Assembly: GCA_019694165.1 (NCBI GenBank)
Contig: JAIBCL010000002.1
Location: 186,001-250,000, forward strand
Direction: 5' to 3'
Origin: Verrucomicrobiaceae bacterium
GTDB taxonomy: Bacteria > Verrucomicrobiota > Verrucomicrobiia > Verrucomicrobiales > Verrucomicrobiaceae
Length of the DNA stretch: 64,000 bases
Shown here: positions 1 through 7,473 of the stretch, in pieces
How the letters are laid out: each line of letters begins with the position of its first letter
Numbering within the stretch: the stretch's first letter is position 1
Notes under the pieces: generated by a model
Seen by the model: the letters and a program-made list of their open reading frames with translations, nothing else
Told to the model about the DNA's origin: nothing
Database searches by the model: none
Translations under genes and position numbers: made by a program

Positions 1-2655
1 ATTGGAGTAGGATGGATCCTGGTAGCCACCGGATTGGTTCGAGCCATCCGCCAGGCCCCAGGCGATGATGTCGGCGGCGATGCGGTTGCCCAACGCGGCC
101 GGTGTGGTACCACTGGTGGTGGTGATGCCCGTGTCATAGCCGAGCGCAGCCATTTGTGAATCCAGCCGGTTGTTGGTGGTGGTGGCGTTGTCGATGGCCT
201 GCTGGTTGCTGCCGTTGAAGGCGGGAATGGGAAAGCGGTTCTTCAAGATGCGGTACGCAGCGTAGCTGATCGCTTCCTTGCGCGCGGCGGCCACGTCTCC
301 GGCGGTGGCACGCTCGTGATGGATGTAGCCGATGGCGGTGGTGTCGTAGGCGCTCCATGCATCGTACATGGCGGTGGCGACGTGGAAGAGATTGCGCGCA
401 TGCTTCGGCGGATGCGGGGTGTCGATGCGGATGGCATTGAGCAAAACCTCATTCCATGTGCGGGCGATGCTCGGCGTGGTCTCGATGATCTTGTAAAAGG
501 TGCCGGGCGCGGGCGCGACATCGGTGAAGGAACCGGAGGTGGTAGCGGCGAAGAGATGCTTTGAGGCATCGGTCCAGGTGGTCATGTTGGTGGACTTCTG
601 CACGCGGTAGAGGCGGCCGATCACCTCGGGCCAGGTGACGATCGCATCGCCGTTCGCCTGGAGCGTGACGGCAGGCACGATGGTCTCGCTCTGGATCGTG
701 CCGGTCCAGTACTTCTCCGCCTTGTTGAACGCCGACACGCCGACCTGCGCGCCGATGACGCGGCCGTGGTAGTCGTCTTCATAAGGATGAATGCCGCCCC
801 AGCGGCGGGAGATGCCGGCCTGATCGGCGGCATCATAGTAAGTCGTCCACTGGAGATCGACGTTCGCACTGGGACCGAGGTCGATCTGCAGCGAGTTCGC
901 CGTCGTCGTGTGGTGATGAAAGCCGCCGGGGAAATTCGCGCTGCCGGTGAGCAGCGTGAGAGCCTCGGCCGCGGAGCGCGAGAAGGTGGAATGGCCGGAG
1001 ATGTAGCCGGGGAAGGCCGGCGTGTTGAAGGTCTTGCGCTGGAAAGGCAGCCAGTCCTTCGCCAGCATCCAGCACACCATGCTTTGATTCGTGGCGACGG
1101 AAGGCGCGGGCAGATTGTTTGGATGCTCCCCGGGCCAGGAATACACGGCGATCTCATCGACGAAAGCCGATCCCGGCACAAACGAGCCGGTCGCCACATC
1201 CCAGATGAGTTCGTGTTTGCCGCCAGGGGATGAACTCGCGTTGGTGATGAGTTCCACCACATTCGTCTCAAGCGGAAGACCCTCCGAATCGTAATGCGGG
1301 AGAAGCGGGTTCGACGACTGGCCTTTCGTGCCCATGTGCCGGATGGCAGTGATGGGACGCGTGCCGGAGTAGTAGCGCTTCAAGGACCATGCGGCGCACG
1401 CGGCATCGTGCACGGCGCCCGCGATGGAGAGATAAGTCTTCACGTCCCACTCGAGATCGTTCACCGTGGGGCCGGTGCCGCGGATTTTCTTCACGGTGAG
1501 CGGGTCGTCGGACACTTCGTTCGCCAGCACATGCCAGTGGCCGGGGGGCGTTTCCGAATTCGGCCCGTCAGCCCAGAACTCGGCCAGCGTGCGGGCGTAA
1601 TCGCCACGTTTCACGAGGTTTGCCGCGTAGGGCAGGCCGGTCACGGGATTCGTGGCGCGGCCGGTACCGGTGTCGGTGCCCAGGGGATTGTTGCCGATGG
1701 CACCGGGCGAGATGTCGATGACGGTATTGTCGTTGAGCTTCGCACTCTTGCGCAGACAGTCCATGAAGTTGTCCTTATACGAGGCATCGCTGGAGCTGGG
1801 CTGCCCAGGGCGGCTCAGCTTCGACGGACCACCGAAGGGATCGACCCACGGCTTAGTCGCATCGGCGCGCGTGAGGCTGAAAGGGATGGTGGCCAGCGAC
1901 TGCACTCCCACGAAAGTCTGCGTGCCGCCGGGGATGGGGATGCCGTTCTGCGTCACGCCCGTGGACAGGGCGAGCGGCTGCCAGAGATTCGGGTCCGTGC
2001 CGGAGGGGATGCCGAAGCCGAGCGGCATGTTGTTGACGAAATTCAGGTTCGTGCCCAGCACCGGCAAGGGGAGATTCAGATTGGGATTGATCGCCGCGGT
2101 ATATGCCTGCGGGTAAGTCGTGTTCGAATATCCATCCTGCGCGCCCCAGGTCAGCACGGCCTGGCCGATGCGCTTGCCCACCTCGGCGGGCGTGGTGCCG
2201 TTGGTGATCGCCGCCTGCGCGGTGGCGATGGAGTAGCCCAGCGTGGTGAGCTGCGCATTCAGGCTGTTGTTGGTGGTGGTGGCGTTGTCGATGGCCGTCT
2301 GGTTGCTGCCGTTGAAGGCGGGGATGGGGAAGCGGCTCTTGAGAATGCGGTAGGCCGCGTAGCTGATGGCCTGATGCCGCGCCGCCTCAATGTCGCCCGG
2401 CAGCGGCGTGACTTTTTCATTGTAGAGATAGCCCACTGCTGTGGCGTCATAGGCAGCCCAGGCGTCATACATCGCCACGGCGGTGTGGAAAAGATTGCGC
2501 GCATGGCCGGGGGGATTCGGCACATCACGCCGGATGGCGGCGAGCAGTTCCTCATTCCAGACGCGCGCGGCGGACTGCTGGGCCTGAACATGGCCCGCGC
2601 AGACGACGACGCAGGTGAGCAGCACGGTCAGCAGGCGGAGTGGGGGCGGGCGCAT
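1..2655 (-). CDS. Tandem vanadium-haloperoxidase-like (PAP2 superfamily) secreted protein, C-terminus beyond window
   Basis: The frame is open from an ATG at 2655 to base 1, about 885 codons, so the protein is cut by the window edge. A hydrophobic leader with an Ala-rich end suggests secretion. The first unit is a helical N-terminal region followed by the vanadate/phosphate-binding motifs of the family: SGHSTFS near residue 552 and RRWGGIHPYED near residue 616, with Arg and His six residues apart as in vanadium chloroperoxidase. A short beta-type segment (about 650-715) follows. From about residue 725 the N-terminal unit begins again: WNEVLLNAIR near 727 parallels WNEELLAAIR near residue 38, and the FPIPAFNGSNQ stretch is found in both copies. 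Members of this superfamily oxidise halides or act as acid phosphatases; which applies here cannot be told. The PEP-CTERM gene lies 37 bp upstream in the same direction. Confidence 0.85.
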   Translation of the reverse strand, partial: MRPPPLRLLTVLLTCVVVCAGHVQAQQSAARVWNEELLAAIRRDVPNPPGHARNLFHTAVAMYDAWAAYDATAVGYLYNEKVTPLPGDIEAARHQAISYAAYRILKSRFPIPAFNGSNQTAIDNATTTNNSLNAQLTTLGYSIATAQAAITNGTTPAEVGKRIGQAVLTWGAQDGYSNTTYPQAYTAAINPNLNLPLPVLGTNLNFVNNMPLGFGIPSGTDPNLWQPLALSTGVTQNGIPIPGGTQTFVGVQSLATIPFSLTRADATKPWVDPFGGPSKLSRPGQPSSSDASYKDNFMDCLRKSAKLNDNTVIDISPGAIGNNPLGTDTGTGRATNPVTGLPYAANLVKRGDYARTLAEFWADGPNSETPPGHWHVLANEVSDDPLTVKKIRGTGPTVNDLEWDVKTYLSIAGAVHDAACAAWSLKRYYSGTRPITAIRHMGTKGQSSNPLLPHYDSEGLPLETNVVELITNASSSPGGKHELIWDVATGSFVPGSAFVDEIAVYSWPGEHPNNLPAPSVATNQSMVCWMLAKDWLPFQRKTFNTPAFPGYISGHSTFSRSAAEALTLLTGSANFPGGFHHHTTTANSLQIDLGPSANVDLQWTTYYDAADQAGISRRWGGIHPYEDDYHGRVIGAQVGVSAFNKAEKYWTGTIQSETIVPAVTLQANGDAIVTWPEVIGRLYRVQKSTNMTTWTDASKHLFAATTSGSFTDVAPAPGTFYKIIETTPSIARTWNEVLLNAIRIDTPHPPKHARNLFHVATAMYDAWSAYDTTAIGYIHHERATAGDVAAARKEAISYAAYRILKNRFPIPAFNGSNQQAIDNATTTNNRLDSQMAALGYDTGITTTSGTTPAALGNRIAADIIAWGLADGSNQSGGYQDPSYSN

Positions 2656-2692
2656 GGCGGGCGGAGATTAAGTTGGCCGGAGTGACGGAGGA

Positions 2693-3361
2693 TCAGGACA
2701 GCGCCGGCTTCATGGCGTCCTGACGGCGCGCGCGGCAGAACAGAATGCCCGCGCCGACGAGGACCAGCGCGATGCTTCCCGGCTCGGGCACCGGTGTAAG
2801 CTGGAATTGCGTGCCGGTATTCGTGCCGCGGATTACGTTGTCGATCTCAAAGGTCGAAAGCACTTCGGCGCCCGGATTCATCGGGAACCCCCAGCCGGTG
2901 GTGGCGGTGAAGATGCCCCACTGCGTGGCCGTCTGCGGGGCCGCGCTGTTGAAGACCCAGGTGTAAAGCTGTGTGCCGGTGGGCAAATAGCCGTCGTCGA
3001 TGTTTTCGATCTGGCCGAAAACGTCTCCCGCGCCGAACAGATCGTTGATGATGATCTGGTTGCCGGATGCACCGGCTTGATTGATATCGCCGGCGAAGGC
3101 CAGACCCTCGGCCAGCGGCGTGAACAAGGCATCCAAGGCGAGGTAGTCATTGCTCGTTTGGAGCAGAGCAAGATTCGCCGGTTGGGATACATCGAACACA
3201 CCGACACGGATGATCGAACCGGTGAGGAGCGAATTGCCAAAGGCGTCCGCGTAGGGTGATCCGCCGTTGCTGTTGATCGTCAGGGTCACGGGCGCTGCCA
3301 CGGCGGAAGCCGCCAGGAGGAGCAGGATGCCTGCGGTACGAAGATTGAGGAGCGAGTTCAT
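2693..3361 (-). CDS. PEP-CTERM sorting-domain protein
   Basis: This is a small exported protein of about 222 residues. The start at 3361 was chosen because it gives a clean signal peptide (MNSLLNLRTAGILLLLAAS); an in-frame extension upstream to 3475 is proline-rich and lacks leader character. The C-terminus carries the PEP-CTERM sorting signal: VPEPGSIALVLVG, then a hydrophobic segment and a CRARR basic tail, which in known systems is processed by an exosortase. No exosortase is in the window. The central region (for example LYTWVFNSAAP and QWGIFTA) resembles the next upstream gene, so the two are probably diverged paralogs. Function unknown. Confidence 0.85.
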   Translation of the reverse strand: MNSLLNLRTAGILLLLAASAVAAPVTLTINSNGGSPYADAFGNSLLTGSIIRVGVFDVSQPANLALLQTSNDYLALDALFTPLAEGLAFAGDINQAGASGNQIIINDLFGAGDVFGQIENIDDGYLPTGTQLYTWVFNSAAPQTATQWGIFTATTGWGFPMNPGAEVLSTFEIDNVIRGTNTGTQFQLTPVPEPGSIALVLVGAGILFCRARRQDAMKPALS

Positions 3362-3386
3362 GCGAGGGGCTTTCGGAGATGAGAGA

Positions 3387-4334
3387 TCAAGGTGCCGCGG
3401 AGGAGAAACGCACGCGCCAGAAGTAGCGGGCGGCGCCTGGCTCGGCGGTGCAGGTGCGCGTGTCGAAGTCAGCATCGGACTCGGTCACCGTGCTCGCAGC
3501 AGGCGTCCATGTATTCAGATCGGTCGAGCACTCGGCGATGACCGTGACATCGGCCAGATGACGCGGCGTTTTGAAAATGAACTTCGCCTCGCCCGGAGTG
3601 CCGTTATCGACATGGGAGCGCGGCTCGTCCTTGGCGTTCGGATTCAATTGCCAGCCGTACTCGGCCAGATTGTGGATGCCATCTCCATCCGGGTCGGCGC
3701 TAAAGGCGGTGGTCGATCCCGGCGCATCGGCCGGGAAGTGCTTCATCGCCCAGTTCCCGTAGGTCGGCGCCGGCGTGCCGAGCAAAAGCTGGCCGCTATT
3801 GGCATCTCCCTGGATGGCATTGACGGATCCTTTCGTGGAAAGAGCCGTGGCACCCATGGCCGGAGGCACCACCCATTCCGCAGCGGTAAAAATGCCCCAC
3901 TGGGAGGAGTCACGCGGATTCGCAGCATCGAAGATCCACACGTAGAGCTTGGTGCCCGGCGCCATGTAGCTGCCGGATACATTCGCGATGGTGCCGAAGA
4001 TCTCCCCCGCGGACGGGAATCCGTTCGCGCGCAACTGGCTGCCCGCGCCGTTCGCCTGTGCGATGGAGCCCGCGCCAGAGATGGCCTCGCCCAGTGGCTT
4101 GAACCAGCCCGTCAGAGTGGCATAGTCGCTCGTGTCATGCAGGGTTTGGTCGCGCGTGGCGGGCGGCAGGTTGAAGGTGCCCACGCGGATCGCCGCGCCA
4201 GCCGGCAGGGGCGTGCCGCTTTGGTCGGTGAACTTCCTCCCGCCCACGCTGGTGAGAGTGACCGTGCCGGCGAGGGCGCTGGAAAGGCAATGCATGCCAA
4301 AGGCCGCGCAGATGATCAGAGCGAAGGTTTTCAT
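3387..4334 (-). CDS. Secreted protein related to the neighbouring PEP-CTERM protein, with a type-3-repeat-like segment
   Basis: This 315-residue protein begins with a signal peptide (about residues 1-22). Residues 25-160 match the layout of the adjacent PEP-CTERM protein: IRVGTFNLPPATR against IRVGVFDVSQPAN, and LYVWIFDAANPRDSSQWGIF against LYTWVFNSAAPQTATQWGIF. It has no PEP-CTERM anchor. Instead it carries a calcium-type DPDGDGIHNLAEYGW segment (near residue 215), as in thrombospondin type-3 repeats, and a C-terminal beta domain containing two Cys. Co-directional with both neighbours, with a 25-bp gap to the PEP-CTERM gene. Function unknown; extracellular or surface location is inferred. 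Confidence 0.8.
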   Translation of the reverse strand: MKTFALIICAAFGMHCLSSALAGTVTLTSVGGRKFTDQSGTPLPAGAAIRVGTFNLPPATRDQTLHDTSDYATLTGWFKPLGEAISGAGSIAQANGAGSQLRANGFPSAGEIFGTIANVSGSYMAPGTKLYVWIFDAANPRDSSQWGIFTAAEWVVPPAMGATALSTKGSVNAIQGDANSGQLLLGTPAPTYGNWAMKHFPADAPGSTTAFSADPDGDGIHNLAEYGWQLNPNAKDEPRSHVDNGTPGEAKFIFKTPRHLADVTVIAECSTDLNTWTPAASTVTESDADFDTRTCTAEPGAARYFWRVRFSSAAP

Positions 4335-4352
4335 CGGAAGAGCGGATCTTGA

Positions 4353-5348
4353 TTATGGGCCGACGGGAACCGGTGCGAGCACCATGTTCTTTGCCGTGTT
4401 CACATTGATCACCACGCTGGCTCCGGCCGGCAGCGTGACACTTGTCGAATTCTGACCGAGACCGTTGATCAAGTTCGCGCCATTGCTCAAATAGGTGCCG
4501 CCCTGCGCGAGCGTGCCCGGCGTGAGCGTCACGAGCGAGTCATTGAACGCCTGCATCGAACTGGTGATGCCCAGGGACCCGAGCGTCGTCGTCGTGCCCA
4601 GCGGATTGAGCGCACCCATCAGATTCGGCACATTGGCATTGGCCCGGATGCGCGTGGCCGTGCTCTTCACATACGCCACCTCCCCGCTGCCCACCGTGAT
4701 CGTCAGGGGCGACGTGGCATGGATCACAAAACCCTGCGCCGGACGCACGATCACATTGTTCGAGTCCGTGCCGAAGGAATCCGTCCAGCCCGCACCATTG
4801 TAGAAGTAGGATGTTTGCAGGCCGTTGGTGCCGAATAGGATGAGGCTGTCGATCATCACCGCAAGTCCGCCGCCGGTCGGCATCAGCCCGCCGAGTGTCG
4901 TGTGCTTCCTCACCACGAAAATCATTCCGTTCGTCAATCCGGCAGCGGCGGGCGTGGTATTCAGCTTCAGCGTGTCCGTCGTATTTGAGAGAATGTCGAT
5001 CGCCAGCCCGGAACTGGTGCCCGACTGTGGTTCGGCGTAATGCCGGTTGAACGCCCCTGCCGTCCAGCCGGGGGCGGAAAAACTGACCAGCGCCTTGCCG
5101 TCGAAATCCGCCGTCACGGTGACAGCAGCGCCTTCATACAGGTCGGCAGTCACCAGGCCGGACACCCAGGCTGAATTTCCCGCAGGCACGCTCACCGGAT
5201 AGGTACCGACGATCTGTGAGGTGGCCGCTTGGAGTATGGCATTCGGCAGCGGCAGGAAGATGCCCGCGAGCAGTGCCGCGCAGCACACGGCCGCTCGCTT
5301 GGCAAACCTGGTCACTTGTGGGCCTGTGATGGAGGCGAGGTAGCGCAT
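4353..5348 (-). CDS. TIGR02597-like secreted beta protein
   Basis: This 331-residue protein has an N-terminal membrane/signal segment (residues about 18-41, ending in ALQ-type small residues before ATSQIVGTYPV). The rest is Gly/Thr/Ser/Asn-rich with beta character. The phrases YFYNGAGWTDSFG and RPAQGFVIH recall the uncharacterised TIGR02597 family, best known from Verrucomicrobia; this assignment is from memory of the family pattern. It is the first gene of a minus-strand run of four exported proteins, with an AT-rich stretch upstream (5390-5450) that could hold the promoter. No catalytic motif was recognised. Confidence 0.75.
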   Translation of the reverse strand: MRYLASITGPQVTRFAKRAAVCCAALLAGIFLPLPNAILQAATSQIVGTYPVSVPAGNSAWVSGLVTADLYEGAAVTVTADFDGKALVSFSAPGWTAGAFNRHYAEPQSGTSSGLAIDILSNTTDTLKLNTTPAAAGLTNGMIFVVRKHTTLGGLMPTGGGLAVMIDSLILFGTNGLQTSYFYNGAGWTDSFGTDSNNVIVRPAQGFVIHATSPLTITVGSGEVAYVKSTATRIRANANVPNLMGALNPLGTTTTLGSLGITSSMQAFNDSLVTLTPGTLAQGGTYLSNGANLINGLGQNSTSVTLPAGASVVINVNTAKNMVLAPVPVGP

Positions 5349-5908
5349 GGCGTGTTTGTTCAGAAGGGTTTAACTTTAACGGTCATCGACTGGGACTTCA
5401 ATATAAAAGTCATAAGTTTTCTGTTTATAATAACAAGAACCGACCAGTCCGTGCCAAGCCTCGTTCAAATTCTCCTCCGTCCGGCTTCCCTCGCCGGGCA
5501 TCCTCTCCGTCACCGCTGCATGAGATGCGTGTCATGGTGAAACCGAATGGTTGGGCGCGGATGATACACGCTGAGATGCTTTTTCCAACTGCGAGTATGA
5601 ACCCATGTCAATGCCTGCGGTGGCTGCCCATCCGCTCCCCGCTCCGCAAGAGTGCATTCACATGCCCCGCTCGTCGCGTCTCGGGCGGTTCCTCGGGAGG
5701 CAATGCCCATGTCATTTGCTCGTGATCGTGCGGACAATGGATGCCAAACGGGGATTCAAAGCAGCAGTGCCATTAGATGATGCGTGTCTTCCCTCTCGAT
5801 TGGCGGCAATTGCCCATGGTCATCTTGCACTTTGAAACGGACGCGTCAGATGATGACGCCGCTGTTTTGCAGCCGCCGGCAAGCGAGTCTTTCCTCTGCA
5901 TCCTCACG
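5349..5908. other. Intergenic region, no gene supported
   Basis: This 560-base stretch separates two minus-strand genes. Bases 5390-5450 are markedly AT-rich compared with the surroundings and, read on the minus strand, contain TTGTTA and TTTATA boxes that could belong to the promoter of the TIGR02597-like gene; spacing was not convincing enough to call a promoter. Short frames on both strands in the rest have arginine- and proline-rich compositions typical of GC-driven chance frames. Confidence 0.5.
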
Positions 5909-6883
5909 CTACAGGGGCCGGTGCACCACCATCGTGGCACTGCCGGCTTCGTTGCCGGAGTTCAGCACCACGTACACCTTCAGCGCCACCTGCGCGCCGG
6001 GCTGCGTGAGGGCAAAGCTCGTGATAAACTCGCGCGGATCGGCAGGGTCGTTGGTCGCGATGACCACCGCGTCCTCGTCCTGGTAGGCGTCGCCGGGATT
6101 GCTGCGCAGCTCGTAGCGCGCCAGGTCGGCATCCGCGCTTGCATCGTAGGCCACCTTCGCCTGATCCGGTGCCTGGAAGACGGCGCTGGCGTTCACTGGC
6201 TCCGGCGTGTGGCCCGGCGCGGGCGTCAGCGCTGGCAGCGTATCCACCAGCTCCGGATGCTGCGCGCAGCGCGGCGGCACCGCCTGCCGGTAGGCCTTCA
6301 TCACCTCGTAGGCTTCCGCCTTCATTTTGTCGCGTGTCGCGCGGGAGACTGTCACGGACTGCGCCGCGTTGGCCTCCGAGTCATAAGCTTGGTTCAACTG
6401 CCTGAGGGCATCGTCGAACACCAGTTGCACCATGCCGTCGGACAAGGCCAGCGGCAGGGTCACCCCCGGCGGCGCGACGGCCACATTGATCTTCTTCCAC
6501 AAGGAGTTCGCATCCCGCAGCGGCGCGTAGAAGCGCTCCTGCCCGTCGGTCACGTTCGGCAGCTTGGGCACCGCATTATAGAAGGCCGTGGCAGCATAAT
6601 AGGCGCTCATCAGTTGGGTGAACTCCCGCAGGTGCTCCAGCAGCTTCGCCTTGCGCAGGTTGATGTCGCCGCGGGCGATCTCCTGGTCGTTGAGATGGTC
6701 CACCAGCTCGTCATTGGCCATGCCCAGGTTGGCCTTGAGCGTGCCGAAGTTCACCCGCGACACGGAGGTCTTGCTATCCGGGCTGACGATGAGCGGCGCG
6801 CCCAGCGCCGCGTCCACCAGGCCCCAGTGGGCCGCGAACTCATTCATCGTGGGGACGTAGGAGGCATTGTTCGTGATGGGCAT
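5909..6883 (-). CDS. Hypothetical protein, helical N-terminal part and beta C-terminal domain
   Basis: This 324-residue protein has no recognisable family. There is no signal peptide or membrane segment. Residues 1-210 are strongly helical and charged, with several heptad-like stretches (DELVDHLNDQEIARG, KAKLLEHLREF). Residues about 225-324 look like a fibronectin-type or carbohydrate-binding-like beta domain (DADLARYELRSNPG, VALKVYVVLNSGNE). It is isolated: 560 bp from the gene downstream and 590 bp from the NACHT gene. The upstream region contains the phased T-tract array. Codon use looks normal, so the gene is probably real. Function not assigned. Confidence 0.65.
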   Translation of the reverse strand: MPITNNASYVPTMNEFAAHWGLVDAALGAPLIVSPDSKTSVSRVNFGTLKANLGMANDELVDHLNDQEIARGDINLRKAKLLEHLREFTQLMSAYYAATAFYNAVPKLPNVTDGQERFYAPLRDANSLWKKINVAVAPPGVTLPLALSDGMVQLVFDDALRQLNQAYDSEANAAQSVTVSRATRDKMKAEAYEVMKAYRQAVPPRCAQHPELVDTLPALTPAPGHTPEPVNASAVFQAPDQAKVAYDASADADLARYELRSNPGDAYQDEDAVVIATNDPADPREFITSFALTQPGAQVALKVYVVLNSGNEAGSATMVVHRPL

Positions 6884-7047
6884 GGCTCGTCAGAAGGTGA
6901 GAGGTTCCAGTGACAGGTGCGGCGGTGCATTTTCAGAGAATTACTTGCCATTCGTCAATCACAAAATGCGCATTCTCTCGAAAAACTTTTTCACCATTCA
7001 TTGGGCCGGCTCCAGATTTGAGTTCCAGTGCTGCCACTAGGAATCAG

Positions 7048-7201
7048 TATTTTTGCTCTAGAAGTGTCTAGTTTTATGCCTGAACTTGTCTATTTTCACT
7101 ATGCCATCGGCTATTTTCAGAGTCCAAGCCGATATTTTGAGTCCCGCAGTGACTATTTTGAGGGTGCCGGCTGCTCGTTTCAGAGTCAGAGTTGCTATTT
7201 C
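7048..7201. repeat. Degenerate 21-bp tandem array with phased T-tracts
   Basis: T-rich cores (mostly TATTTT) start at 7048, 7069, 7091, 7112, 7133, 7154, 7175 and 7196. Every interval is 21 bp except one of 22 bp. The intervening bases are only loosely conserved (CAGAGTC-type in some copies). A 21-bp spacing equals two helical turns, so the tracts lie on one face of the helix, a recognised recipe for intrinsic curvature. The array lies about 165 bp upstream of the gene starting at 6883. Confidence 0.75.
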
Positions 7202-7284
7202 ATCATTGCCATCCGCTGCCAGTGCCGAAAGGCTGACTCAGCGCAGCATCCTTGTGGATGATGCCGTCAGTGCAGAGAGAATTT

Positions 7285-7372
7285 GAGGCAAAATCATGGA
7301 GGGCAGAATCATCCTGGCGGCTTCGGACAGGCCTATGCCATCCCATGATTCTGCCCCCCATGATTCTGCCTC
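7285..7372. repeat. Inverted-repeat element, GGCAgaATcAT family
   Basis: Bases 7285-7312 and 7345-7372 form 28-bp arms that are complementary except at two positions, separated by a 32-base loop. Each arm contains two tandem half-units of the type GGCAGAATCATGG. The same architecture (28-bp arms made of two half-units) recurs at 17326-17392, and single arms occur at 31519 and 32231, so this is a dispersed REP-like family. Confidence 0.75.
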
Positions 7373-7473
7373 CAGCCTTCGCGCATCTGGCCCCATCCCC
7401 TTCCCCAGCATCCCCAAAAACCACAGCCTGAAGCCACGCCGGTCAAGAACCCGCCCTCCATGGACCGGTCCGG

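Larger units (their letters stand above)
6884..7473. other. Intergenic region with phased T-tracts and an inverted repeat
   Basis: No gene is supported in this 590-base stretch. It holds a 21-bp periodic T-tract array (7048-7201) and an inverted-repeat element (7285-7372), described separately. A 77-codon frame at 7028-7261 owes its heptapeptide look to the 21-bp DNA period and is not regarded as a gene. Confidence 0.6.

Noticed and set aside
1294-2685. Plus-strand frame of 463 codons over the haloperoxidase-like gene
   Set aside because: It is antisense to a frame with clear family motifs, and its composition (Arg/Gly/Ala-rich) is that of a GC shadow.
7028-7261. Short frame with heptapeptide YF repeats
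   Set aside because: The heptad follows from the 21-bp DNA period; one 22-bp step breaks the frame and there is no support for translation.
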